Origin: Anaerolineae bacterium
GTDB lineage: Bacteria > Chloroflexota > Anaerolineae > Aggregatilineales > Phototrophicaceae
DNA: 64,000 nt
Assembly: GCA_022843385.1 (NCBI GenBank)
Contig: JALHNT010000034.1
Coordinates: 1 to 64,000 of the forward strand
Direction: 5' to 3'
The notes under the pieces were generated by a model. The model worked only from the letters and a program-made list of their open reading frames with translations, did no database searches and had not been told where the DNA came from. Positions 25,302 through 33,833 of this stretch are shown here, piece by piece (positions within the stretch are counted from its first letter, which is position 1; each line of letters begins with the position of its first letter). The position numbers and the translations under genes are program-made.

Positions 25302-25668
25302 ATGCTTGCAGCAGTTCCTGCAATTCCCCCACCAGTTTCAGAGTCGGCGGCTTGGGATAACACGCCAGAAACCCCGCCCGCAGCGCTTCTTTGGCAACGC
25401 TCGGATCGTAAAAGGCGGTGATGGCGACCACCTTCGTCGTATCCAGTTCGGGGCGGGATCGGATCAGTTTGAGCAGATCCCAGCCGTCCATACGGGGCAG
25501 CGCCAGGTCAGCGATGACCAGCCCGAACGCCTGATTCTCAAGCTGCTGCACCGCATCTTCGCCCGTTTCTGCAACGGTGCAGGTCATACCACTGTGCTGA
25601 AGCAGCTTTGACAGCACATCCCAACTATACGGATCATCTTCAACGATCAGGACATTCAGGTTCGCCAT
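25300..25668 (-). CDS. Stand-alone response regulator receiver
   Basis: A 122-residue CheY-like receiver with no output domain. The acidic pair EDDP near residue 10, the phospho-acceptor aspartate in IADLALPRMDGW, and the switch threonine in VVAITAFYD, followed by YPKPPTL with the conserved lysine, are all present. It is third in an operon with a second receiver and a sensor kinase, two bases after the stop of the former. It probably relays phosphate rather than binding DNA. Confidence 0.9.
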   Translation of the reverse strand: MANLNVLIVEDDPYSWDVLSKLLQHSGMTCTVAETGEDAVQQLENQAFGLVIADLALPRMDGWDLLKLIRSRPELDTTKVVAITAFYDPSVAKEALRAGFLACYPKPPTLKLVGELQELLQA

Positions 25669-25670
25669 GG

Positions 25671-26111
25671 CTATTGCCCTTCTGATTTTGGCTTCGTGAT
25701 ACCCAGCTCCGGGATTTCGGCGAGCAGGCGCAATAATTCGGGAATGAAAGTAGAGGGTGCCAGCGGTTTGCTCATGTAATTGTGAAAACCGGCGGCGATG
25801 ATGCGCTCCCGATCACCCAGCATGGCATGGGCCGTCAGGGCGATGATCGGAATGTGGCGCGTCTCAGGCTGTTCCTTCAGCCGGGCAATCATCTGCCAGC
25901 CATCCATCACGGGCATTGACATGTCACTCAGGATCAGCCGGGGCCGCACCGCTGTCGCTTTGTCCAACCCTTCCTGACCATTGGTCGCGCTATGCACCCT
26001 GGCACCATAATGCTTCATCAGAATGCTGACGATGTCCAGACTGGCTGGATCATCATCGACCACCACAATATCCCAATTCTGGAATACATCACGCGAGATT
26101 CGGGTCAGCAT
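25671..26111 (-). CDS. Stand-alone response regulator receiver
   Basis: A 146-residue receiver: VVVDDDPASLD supplies the acidic pocket, LILSDMSMPVMDGW the phosphorylated aspartate, IIALTAHAM the switch threonine, and YMSKPL the lysine. A stretch of about 18 residues precedes the domain and a short tail follows. It lies eight bases after the sensor kinase gene. Confidence 0.9.
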   Translation of the reverse strand: MLTRISRDVFQNWDIVVVDDDPASLDIVSILMKHYGARVHSATNGQEGLDKATAVRPRLILSDMSMPVMDGWQMIARLKEQPETRHIPIIALTAHAMLGDRERIIAAGFHNYMSKPLAPSTFIPELLRLLAEIPELGITKPKSEGQ

Positions 26112-26119
26112 CGCTCACC

Positions 26120-27937
26120 TCAGATCAGTACGGATTTTGGGTTGGGGACTGGCTTCAAAGGCAACAAGACCGTGAAGACGCTCCCTTCGTCGATACGGCT
26201 TTCGACGCGGATCTCACCATCCATCGCTTCGACCAGGCTGCGGGTAATGGCGAGTCCCAGCCCGGTTCCACCATAGCTGCGTTTGGATGTGGCATCGACC
26301 TGACGAAATTTCTCGAAAATGTAGCTGAGCGCATGTGGTGGGATGCCGATCCCCGTATCCCGCACCCGAATGATGATCCGATTGGAGTCGTCTGTCGAGA
26401 TGTACAGCCCAACAGCCCCTTTATGGGTGAACTTGAAGGCGTTCGACAGCAGGTTAATCAGCACCTGTTTCAGGCGGGCGCGGTCGCCCCACAACACATG
26501 GGGGACATTGCCATCAACATTCACATCAAAGACCACCTGTTTTTCATCGGCCAGCACACGCATCTGCGACCTGACCTCGCCCACCAGGTGATGCATGTCA
26601 TACTCGCCATAGACTATCTCCATCCGTCCGGCTTCAATCTTGGAGAGATCGAGGATGTCATTGACCAGGTTGAGCAGATGATTGCCGCTGTCGCGAATGT
26701 TGGTCGTCATCCGCCGCGATTCGTCATCCAGCCCTCCAGTGATGCCCTCGATCATCAGCTCGGAATAGCCGATGATCGCATTCAGTGGTGTCCGCAGTTC
26801 GTGCGACATGGTGGAAAGAAACTCGCTCTTCAGGCGTGTTGATTCCTGTGCCGCCTGATACGCCACTTCGAGATCACGATTTTTCTGTTCCAGCGCCTGC
26901 TGCGATTCGCCCAGCCGCACCAGCAGACTGTTGATATTCTGCCCCAGCACAGCAATCTCGTCCGAGCCGCTCGCCGCCACCTTTTGCGTCACCACCCCGC
27001 TGGCCTCGATCTGATCCACCGCCAGCGCCAGCGTGGTCACGCGACTGGTAATCATGAACTCGACCACGAAAAACATCACTGTTGTCACCACAATGCCGGT
27101 CGCCAGCAGGATCAGCGCCAGCAGACGGATGACATCCTGCCCCTGGGCGTAAATCGTGCGCGGTTGCTCCACCGTGATCAACGCAGCAGGGCTGCCATCC
27201 ACATCGGCCATCACGCCATAGCCGGCGATCAGCGCATCATCGATCACCTCGGTTGCTGTGGTGGCTCCGTCAGCCAGGGCATTCGGCAGCGGCATCTCCT
27301 CAAATGGCGTAATGCGGATCGACAACCGCAACGACTCGGAGAGCGCTGCTGCTTTCTCTTCATCGATGAAACGCCCAAAGGTCAGCGTCCCCAGCGGCGG
27401 GCCCTCCAGGCTGTTCGGCAGCACCGCGCGCGAGGCCACGATGGTCAGACGATTACCCGGCAAGCGATGCAAGCCATTGATGTTGTTCAGGCTATCGCCA
27501 TCGCGAATGACGGTAGCAATCTGACGGGCGTAATCATCGGCGCCGGCGGGCAGCGCGGTGAATTCACCTGAATTGAAGTCAACCGTCTGCGAGACCAGAA
27601 TATCACCCGTCATGTCGGTGATGATGATGAATTGATTGCCCAGGTTGACGAGCGCATCCGGGGCAAAGGAAAAGTTCGTTTCCGGGTATTCCGGATACTC
27701 TCCCTTTACGTAGGCATAGGTATCATCCCAATAGCCCCAGTCCCGCGCTGTAGCCCCCAGCGCAGCGCTCTCATCAGCCAGGGCATTGCGGGCGCGCTCG
27801 ACATTGTTGAGAATGCTCTGGGTTTCCAGCCGGTTGAAACTATCGACAATCAGGCGCTGTGCCACCAGATAGATGATGAGGAATAGGACAGCGAAGGTGA
27901 TGAGAACACCGATGAGGACCTTCTGACGAATGGACAT
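26120..27937 (-). CDS. Membrane sensor histidine kinase with CHASE4-like domain
   Basis: A 605-residue sensor. An N-terminal membrane segment (about residues 7-30), an extracellular domain with the ARDWGYWDDTYAYV motif typical of CHASE4, a second membrane segment (about 275-300), a HAMP linker, a coiled coil, a HisKA domain with phosphorylatable H379 in SHELRTP, and an ATPase domain (NLLSNAFKF, DTGIGI, GGTGLGLAI). The ATG at 27937 follows AGGAG; a TTG nine codons upstream was rejected. Two receivers follow in the operon. Signal unknown. Confidence 0.9.
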   Translation of the reverse strand: MSIRQKVLIGVLITFAVLFLIIYLVAQRLIVDSFNRLETQSILNNVERARNALADESAALGATARDWGYWDDTYAYVKGEYPEYPETNFSFAPDALVNLGNQFIIITDMTGDILVSQTVDFNSGEFTALPAGADDYARQIATVIRDGDSLNNINGLHRLPGNRLTIVASRAVLPNSLEGPPLGTLTFGRFIDEEKAAALSESLRLSIRITPFEEMPLPNALADGATTATEVIDDALIAGYGVMADVDGSPAALITVEQPRTIYAQGQDVIRLLALILLATGIVVTTVMFFVVEFMITSRVTTLALAVDQIEASGVVTQKVAASGSDEIAVLGQNINSLLVRLGESQQALEQKNRDLEVAYQAAQESTRLKSEFLSTMSHELRTPLNAIIGYSELMIEGITGGLDDESRRMTTNIRDSGNHLLNLVNDILDLSKIEAGRMEIVYGEYDMHHLVGEVRSQMRVLADEKQVVFDVNVDGNVPHVLWGDRARLKQVLINLLSNAFKFTHKGAVGLYISTDDSNRIIIRVRDTGIGIPPHALSYIFEKFRQVDATSKRSYGGTGLGLAITRSLVEAMDGEIRVESRIDEGSVFTVLLPLKPVPNPKSVLI

Positions 27938-28065
27938 CTTGCTCCTCGCAACTTGCAACGGCAACTGCCTCTCTCATCAGTTTATACCACAACAGCAGAC
28001 TGAATTATTGAGATTCACCTTTCGATGGCATCAAACCATATCCCTCGTCAGGGACACATTTCCGG

Positions 28066-28094
28066 TTGCCTTCCCGTGATATGTCAGCGATAAT
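28066..28094 (+). promoter_or_regulatory. Promoter of Y RNA 7
   Basis: TTGCCT (28066-28071), 17 bp, GATAAT (28089-28094), 7 bp to 28102. The AGCGATAATCA segment is shared with the Y RNA 6 promoter. Confidence 0.65.
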
Positions 28095-28101
28095 CAACGC
28101 A

Positions 28102-28224
28102 CAGCGGGCCGCCAGATACACGGTTATCGTATCACGCCTATGCGTGATCGGGTGCAATTCCCACCCCGCCTGCGGGGAACGACGGAGCCAGACTCCATCT
28201 CCGTGATCGCCAACTTGCCTGCTG
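28102..28224 (+). ncRNA. Y RNA 7, outlying copy
   Basis: CAGCGGGC (28102-28109) pairs with GCCTGCTG (28217-28224). ACGG before GTTATC pairs with CCGT before GATC, the second-helix arrangement of copies 1 and 2. Inside are a perfect ATCACGC-CTAT-GCGTGAT hairpin, a T-arm-like GGG TGCAATT CCC, a closed acceptor-like hairpin (CCCCG...CGGGG), and a short GGAG/CTCC hairpin in the D-arm place. The tRNA resemblance is weaker than in copies 1 to 3. It lies in the gap between the sensor kinase and an acetyltransferase, about 3 kb from the others. Confidence 0.65.
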
Positions 28225-28249
28225 TCCTCATGAGGCAGCGACTGCGTCC

Positions 28250-28744
28250 ATGCTGATTCAGCGTCACACCTTTACCATCCGGCCAGTCCAGCATGACGAG
28301 ATCAGTGCCGTGCTGGAGGTCTATGAGCAGTGTGGGGACTTCCTGGCGCTCACCCCTAATCCGGTTGCCTCGCTGGAGATGGTGCGCGCTGATCGTGAGC
28401 TGTCGCAGCAGAACGGCGGTCTATACTGTGGCATCCATACAAAGGACGGATTGGTTGGCGTGCTGGATGTCATCTCCAGCGGCTTCGAGGGAGATCCATC
28501 AGCCGCCTTCATCGAACTGCTGATGATCGCCGCGCCCTATCGCAGCAGTGGTCTGGGACAGGACGTGGTGCAGGCGCTGGAAGCGGAACTTCGCCGGAAC
28601 CCGTCCATCCGTGTGATCTGGACAGCCGTTATGGTCAACAACCCGGCGGCCATCCGCTTCTGGGAACGGCAGGGCTACGGCAAAGTCGGCGCTCCACAAC
28701 TTCAGCCCGATGGTACGACCACCTGGAAGCTGTGCAAGGACTGA
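28250..28744 (+). CDS. GNAT family N-acetyltransferase
   Basis: Transfers an acyl group from acyl-CoA to an amine; substrate unknown. The 164-residue product has a GNAT core: IRPVQHDEI at the start, FIELLMIAAPYRSSGLGQDVVQALE (strand 4 and the acyl-CoA-binding R/Q-xx-G-x-G/A loop, here RSSGLG), and WTAVMVNNPAAIRFWERQGY at the end. It starts only 26 bases after Y RNA 7, so the RNA could lie in its 5' leader. Confidence 0.85.
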   Translation: MLIQRHTFTIRPVQHDEISAVLEVYEQCGDFLALTPNPVASLEMVRADRELSQQNGGLYCGIHTKDGLVGVLDVISSGFEGDPSAAFIELLMIAAPYRSSGLGQDVVQALEAELRRNPSIRVIWTAVMVNNPAAIRFWERQGYGKVGAPQLQPDGTTTWKLCKD

Positions 28745-28862
28745 TGCGGAATTGCGCACTTGAAATCATTTACACACCAAAGACAAACCTTTCGTCGTCA
28801 TTTTACGATTCCGTTGTACCATAAGTAAAAGTAAACCAACGAACCAGCAAGCAGGGCAATCT

Positions 28863-30755
28863 ATGGCGGCTAACGACCCGATCATCGGTAAAAAACTTGG
28901 CGATTACATCATTGTGGATATTCTCGGCCAGGGCGGCATGGCGCGGGTCTATCGTGGCCTGGACAAAAAACTCAACCGCTATGCGGCGGTCAAGGTCATT
29001 GACATCGGTACCATCCGTGAGGATGAGTCCGAATATCGCAAGCGTTTCCAGAACGAGGCGCGCTCGATTGCCCGCCTCACGAACCCCAATATTGTCGGCA
29101 TTTATCAGTTCGATCAGGTCGATAATCTGTATTACATGGCGATGCAGTTTATCGAAGGCAAAGACCTGCGCAGCATGATTAAAGGGCTGGATAAAGCCGG
29201 CGCGCGCCTGACCTACAAAGAGATCATCAGCATCCTGCGCGACATCGCCAACGCCCTCGATTATGCCCATAGCGAAGGCGTCATCCACCGCGACATCAAA
29301 CCCTCCAACATCATGGTCATGCCCAATGGCAAAGCGGTCCTGACCGATTTTGGTCTGGCGCTGAGTGTGCCAGAAGGGACGATTGGCAACACCTTCGGCA
29401 GCGCCCATTACATTGCACCGGAACAGGCGGTCAACTCGGCCAATGCCGTGCCGCAGAGCGACATCTACTCGCTGGGTGTGGTGCTGTATGAGATGCTCAC
29501 CAACCGCGTCCCCTTCGACGATCCCTCGGCTATGGTGGTGGCGATGAAGCATCTGACGGATATTCCGCCGGTGCCATCGCAGGTCGTCGGCAATCTGCCG
29601 CGTCAGGTCGACAGCGTGGTCCTCAAAGCGCTCGACAAGGACCCCAAGAATCGCTATCCCACCTGCAATGCGATGGTCGATGTGCTGGCGTCTGCCCTCG
29701 GCGAACTGAACGATACGCCCACCAAAACCTCATCGCCCAGCAAACCGGTTGCAGGCCCAGTGGAAACACTCCGCTTGCCCGATAGCCAGCCCAAGCCGGT
29801 CGCGGCGCTGGAAGACGCGCCCACCATCACGGACTCGAAAGCCTCGGCGGCCAACCGCGTCGCCATCAACGATGAGCTGGCGCGGCGTCAGCGGCAGCAG
29901 CAGATCACCATTGGCGCTGTCGTAGCCGGAGTGATCGCCCTGATCGTGATCGCGGCGGTCGTCATCAACCAGAACAATGTGGCGCAGCAGAATGCAACCA
30001 GCACAGCCGTTGCTATCCAGAACGCAGAAGGTACCAGTCAGGCTGTTGCGGCGCTGCAAACTGATGCTGCCGTGACGGCTGCGGCGGAGACCAACACTGC
30101 CGCGACCAGCGCAGCCCAGACCGAAGCCGCTGTGACCAGCGCTGCCGCGACCCAGGCGATGATTGCTGCCATGACTGAGACCGCTCAGGCGCTTCCGAGC
30201 GAAACAGCCACCGAAGAACCGACCACCGCCCAGCCTTCCAACACAGCGACGGCGCAGCCAACCGATACCGCCACTCGCCGTCCGACCCAGACTCCCTCGC
30301 CGGAGCCTACCGCGACGACTGAGGAAGCCACGCCGGAAGTTACAGCAGTAGTGGTCGATTTGTCCAGTGCGCCGCTGCTGCTCCGTTACGATAACGAGTC
30401 GCTGGTGCTGGTTAACCAATCCAACGCCAATCAGGACATCAGTGGCCTGAACTTCGTCCAGACTCTCGCCAACGGAACCACGCGCGAATTCCCGTCGCGT
30501 CTGTGGGAAGGGGGCAGCCGCCCGCTTTCTGCTCTGCCGCCCGAAGGTTGTTTCCAGGTTTCGCGCAATGACCGCAATGCCACGCCCACGCCCGGCGACT
30601 GTGAACGGCACTCGTGGAGTCGCGTCAGTTTCCCGCGATGGTTCTGGATGAGCGATGAGCCGAATGCCACTTTCGAGGTACGACGGGGCCGCACCGTGCT
30701 GGCGACCTGCTCAATTGCGGCTGGCGTGTGTGGTTTTGACCCGGAACAGTCCTAA
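28863..30755 (+). CDS. Membrane Ser/Thr protein kinase (Hanks type)
   Basis: A 630-residue kinase. The cytoplasmic domain (about residues 12-275) has the glycine loop GQGGMARVY, K44 in AAVKVI, HRD with D144 in HRDIKPSN, DFG, and the APEQA segment. A single membrane segment follows at about 350-370. The outside part begins with a long Ala/Thr/Gln-rich stretch and a Thr/Pro-rich linker, then a domain of about 130 residues with four or more cysteines and no PASTA repeats. The outer domain probably senses something at the surface. It is convergent with the next gene. Confidence 0.92.
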   Translation: MAANDPIIGKKLGDYIIVDILGQGGMARVYRGLDKKLNRYAAVKVIDIGTIREDESEYRKRFQNEARSIARLTNPNIVGIYQFDQVDNLYYMAMQFIEGKDLRSMIKGLDKAGARLTYKEIISILRDIANALDYAHSEGVIHRDIKPSNIMVMPNGKAVLTDFGLALSVPEGTIGNTFGSAHYIAPEQAVNSANAVPQSDIYSLGVVLYEMLTNRVPFDDPSAMVVAMKHLTDIPPVPSQVVGNLPRQVDSVVLKALDKDPKNRYPTCNAMVDVLASALGELNDTPTKTSSPSKPVAGPVETLRLPDSQPKPVAALEDAPTITDSKASAANRVAINDELARRQRQQQITIGAVVAGVIALIVIAAVVINQNNVAQQNATSTAVAIQNAEGTSQAVAALQTDAAVTAAAETNTAATSAAQTEAAVTSAAATQAMIAAMTETAQALPSETATEEPTTAQPSNTATAQPTDTATRRPTQTPSPEPTATTEEATPEVTAVVVDLSSAPLLLRYDNESLVLVNQSNANQDISGLNFVQTLANGTTREFPSRLWEGGSRPLSALPPEGCFQVSRNDRNATPTPGDCERHSWSRVSFPRWFWMSDEPNATFEVRRGRTVLATCSIAAGVCGFDPEQS

Positions 30756-30757
30756 AG

Positions 30758-32053
30758 TCACGGCTGGCCGACCAGCGTGACAGTCGGCTCTATTGACCGA
30801 TTATCGACTGGTGTCTGACCGCCCTGGCTGACGATCAGCAGCAGCGCGATCACCAGCAGCAGCAGCGCCGCAATACCAACCAGCCCCAGCCAGCGCCGTC
30901 GTTGGCTGGGTGTCAACGAGTTGGTGATGAGTGAGCGTCCCATCCGCGCATTTTCCACCAGCCAGGTCTGCATCATGCCGGCGCGTATTGTGATGAACCC
31001 CTCGCGGTTGCGAATGATCTCGTTATATTCCAGGCTGCGCAGCGCCGCCTGAATCGCCGTCATGTCCAGCGGGAAATCCGACTCGATCAGCCAGGCTTCG
31101 ATCTGCGCCGCCTGCACCGGCTCCAACGGCTGGTCATAAAGCATCTGCGCCACTGCCGTCAGCACCAGACGCTCATTCCGGCTCAGGCTGTCCCAGATCT
31201 CGCGTAAATCGGCTGAGCTCTCGGCATACACTGTCGGGCGCAACTGGCGGATGATGTCGGCAGTGAAGGTGGTCGGCGGCGAGGTTTCCCAGTGCTGATA
31301 CAGATGATACCCGAAGCGCTGCAACAGGCGCGGCTCGCCGCCGCTGGCCTGATAGACTGCATCCAGCGCTTCGTCATTCAGGCGGAACTGCTCCGGTTGG
31401 CGCAGCAGTTCACCGGCTTCGTCGCGGCTCAGGCTCTCCAGCCGAATGACATAGGCCAGGTTGACCAGCGGGCTGAACAGATGCAGATCAGCCTCATGCT
31501 GGCTATCCAGCGCCAGCACGATGCTGAGGGCTGGGTAGCGCCGCGTCAGGTCGAGCATGTAGTTGAAAGTGTCAACCGGCAGCTTTTCCTCCCGCAGCCA
31601 TTCCAGCAATTGTCCGGCATCATCCAGCAGCCACACCATCCGCTGATGCGTCAGCAGGCGCAGCACTTCCGGCAGGTAATTATCGCGAAACCACAGGCGC
31701 GTTTCTTCTTTCACGCTGTCCGGTCGCGGCAGCCGGTGCAGGCTAATGTCATGGCGCGAGAGGGCGTGCATCATCTCCAGTGCCAGCGTAATCAGCCAGT
31801 CGCCTTCGTCCGACGGGTTCAGCGGCTTCAGCGGAATATACACATCCACCAGCGCGGGATCATCCTGCCGGCGCAGATGCCGCAGCAGCGCGGTCTTGCC
31901 GATGTTGTGCCGTCCCAGGATGACGCTGGCACCGGTACCCTGAGGATCATCGAGCTGCTGCCGCAGCAGGTCGAAGGCTTTGCGCCGTCCCACGAAGGGT
32001 GCGGCCTTATCGAGAAACGGATTTAGCGGTGACTGATTAGCGTTCATGCGCAT
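30758..32053 (-). CDS. AAA-type ATPase with C-terminal membrane anchor
   Basis: A 431-residue protein. The N-terminal domain is a STAND/ORC-like ATPase with FVGRRKAFDLL, a Walker A GRHNIGKT, and the Walker B-like MVWLLDDAG. A helical region and winged-helix-like segment follow, and one membrane helix (about 392-414) near the end leaves a short outside tail. It ends two bases after the convergent kinase gene; a functional link is possible but unproven. Confidence 0.8.
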   Translation of the reverse strand: MRMNANQSPLNPFLDKAAPFVGRRKAFDLLRQQLDDPQGTGASVILGRHNIGKTALLRHLRRQDDPALVDVYIPLKPLNPSDEGDWLITLALEMMHALSRHDISLHRLPRPDSVKEETRLWFRDNYLPEVLRLLTHQRMVWLLDDAGQLLEWLREEKLPVDTFNYMLDLTRRYPALSIVLALDSQHEADLHLFSPLVNLAYVIRLESLSRDEAGELLRQPEQFRLNDEALDAVYQASGGEPRLLQRFGYHLYQHWETSPPTTFTADIIRQLRPTVYAESSADLREIWDSLSRNERLVLTAVAQMLYDQPLEPVQAAQIEAWLIESDFPLDMTAIQAALRSLEYNEIIRNREGFITIRAGMMQTWLVENARMGRSLITNSLTPSQRRRWLGLVGIAALLLLVIALLLIVSQGGQTPVDNRSIEPTVTLVGQP

Positions 32054-32163
32054 CCTGATCGGTGAGATAAACTCATTGTGCAGCTTACAGCAGGCTTTGG
32101 AAGTGGGCGTTGATGCCGCGATAGTGATGATGAATCGATTGCGCCACCTTCATCGGGATAACC

Positions 32164-33093
32164 TCATTCTGCTGCATCCGGCACCGGTTGGCTGGCGGGC
32201 TTCGGCAGCGGTTTGCCCCCCCCCTGCCGGACGAGCCAGCGACGGATGAACCACAGCGGCAGGCCGATCAGCAGCAGCAGAGGCAGGATGAGGATGATGA
32301 AGACGATGAGCGCGTTGGCGAGGAATTGCAGCACATTCAACAAAGCATTCCAGGCTCCCTGAACCGTATTGCCTGGATTCCATTCACCCACCGCTACCGC
32401 ATTGACGGCCAGGGCGCGTGGTTGCAAGTTCACGGTAATGCTGGAATAGGCAGCCGATTCGTCGTAATACTGAATACGGCCCTGGATCGTCTCAATATCG
32501 CCGCGTATCCGCACCAGCTCGTTGTAAATCTTGAGCGTATCATCGGTCGTCGTGGCCGATTCGAGGATGGTCTGGAGCTGCTGCTCAGCGGCCTGCAAGT
32601 TACCCAACCGGCTGGTGAGATCGACATATTCCTGGGTCACATCCTGCCCGGTGATCGCTTCTCTATCGACGGCGATGGCCTCAGCCTTGATGCGAGTCAG
32701 GGCTTCGTCAAAGCGTTCGGCCAGCACCCGGATGGTGATATAGCCGGTCACATATTCTGTTCCAACGCCATCGGTGTTGGTCATCGAACTAGAGTTGACG
32801 ACCCATCCGCCCAATTCGCTTGCCAGTTGATTGATGCGGCTCAGACTGTCGCTGACGGTCTCTACTGTCATATCCAGACCACCGGTTTTGATGACAACCC
32901 GCTGCGTATCCACCTGCACACCATCGGACGCCATCACATCGAGAATGGGCTCGTCTGCGGGAACCATATTCGGAGCGGATTCGTTCAAAACACTCAGAAG
33001 GCCTCCCTGCTGTGGCGGTGATAACGATCCACAGGCAGTCAGGATGAGCAACCCTAAACCGGCAATGATCTTCAGTCCCAGCTTGACGATCAT
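32164..33093 (-). CDS. DUF4349-type lipoprotein
   Basis: A 309-residue protein starting MIVKLGLKIIAGLGLLILTACGS: a lipoprotein signal with lipobox LTAC. The body has the DUF4349 pattern (RVVIKTGGLDMTVETV, ITIRVLAERFDEAL, DVTQEYVDLTSRLGNLQAAEQQL) with a coiled coil. A membrane helix near the C-terminus (about 255-280) is followed by a short basic tail. The frame is open far upstream, but the lipoprotein start at 33093 is the sensible one. Function is not established for this family. Confidence 0.85.
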   Translation of the reverse strand: MIVKLGLKIIAGLGLLILTACGSLSPPQQGGLLSVLNESAPNMVPADEPILDVMASDGVQVDTQRVVIKTGGLDMTVETVSDSLSRINQLASELGGWVVNSSSMTNTDGVGTEYVTGYITIRVLAERFDEALTRIKAEAIAVDREAITGQDVTQEYVDLTSRLGNLQAAEQQLQTILESATTTDDTLKIYNELVRIRGDIETIQGRIQYYDESAAYSSITVNLQPRALAVNAVAVGEWNPGNTVQGAWNALLNVLQFLANALIVFIILILPLLLLIGLPLWFIRRWLVRQGGGKPLPKPASQPVPDAAE

Positions 33094-33207
33094 GATTCTG
33101 CTACTCCCACTAGCATGAGTCGGATTATAGCATGCCCTATTCGCATCGACGTTCACATGGGCTATAATGCCGCCGGTTTGCTTCACGGACGATTGAGGAT
33201 GCTGCCC

Positions 33208-33780
33208 ATGACCACAACCGATCAACCGCGCGCGCTGGCGCTGGTAGGAATGCCGGGGTCGGGAAAGACTCTCTGTGCCAAACACCTGGAGGCGCGGGGA
33301 TTCTATCAATTTCGCTTCGGACAGATTGTGGTGGATGAGGTGGCGCGGCGCGGCTGGCCGCTGAACCCGGAGAACGAACGCATTGTCCGCGAGGAATTCC
33401 GCGCTCACGAAGGCATGGACGCCATCGCCAAGCGCGCCCTGCCCCATCTGCGCGCGGCCCTCGATACCCGCCCGTCGATCATCATCGATGGGCTGTACAG
33501 CTTCAGCGAATACAAACTGCTGCACAGCGAACTGGGGGCGAGCATGGTGGTGGTGGCGGTCATCAGCGCCCGCCATCTGCGTTATCACCGGCTGGCGACC
33601 CGCCTGGAACGTCCGCTGACCTCCGCCGAAGCCGAAGCCCGCGATTATCAGGAGATCGAGAAGATCGAGAAGGGCGGCTCCATCGCCATCGCCGACTACA
33701 CCCTGCTCAACGACGGCCCGGCGGCGGACTTGCTGGCGGCGCTGGATGGGCTGGTGAATCGGCTGGGGCTGCGCCCTTGA
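33208..33780 (+). CDS. P-loop nucleotide kinase-like protein
   Basis: A 190-residue protein with a Walker A GMPGSGKT near residue 14, followed by FGQIVVDEVARRG, an IIIDGLYSFSEYKLL strand, and RLATRLERPLTSAEAEARD, which resembles the lid of dephospho-CoA kinase and related dNMP kinases. The ATG at 33208 has GAGG nine bases before it; 33199 is also in frame but too close. The substrate is uncertain. It is convergent with the oxidoreductase genes. Confidence 0.75.
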   Translation: MTTTDQPRALALVGMPGSGKTLCAKHLEARGFYQFRFGQIVVDEVARRGWPLNPENERIVREEFRAHEGMDAIAKRALPHLRAALDTRPSIIIDGLYSFSEYKLLHSELGASMVVVAVISARHLRYHRLATRLERPLTSAEAEARDYQEIEKIEKGGSIAIADYTLLNDGPAADLLAALDGLVNRLGLRP

Positions 33781-33795
33781 TTGACCGGTGATGTG

Positions 33796-33823
33796 GCCGG
33801 GCAGTCCAGTGGCTCTGCCCGGC
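33796..33823. terminator. Terminator hairpin between convergent genes
   Basis: GCCGGGCAG (33796-33804) pairs with CTGCCCGGC (33815-33823). It lies between the ends of two facing genes and could serve both strands, although neither side has a long T tract. Confidence 0.65.
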
Positions 33824-33833
33824 AGCACGGCCC

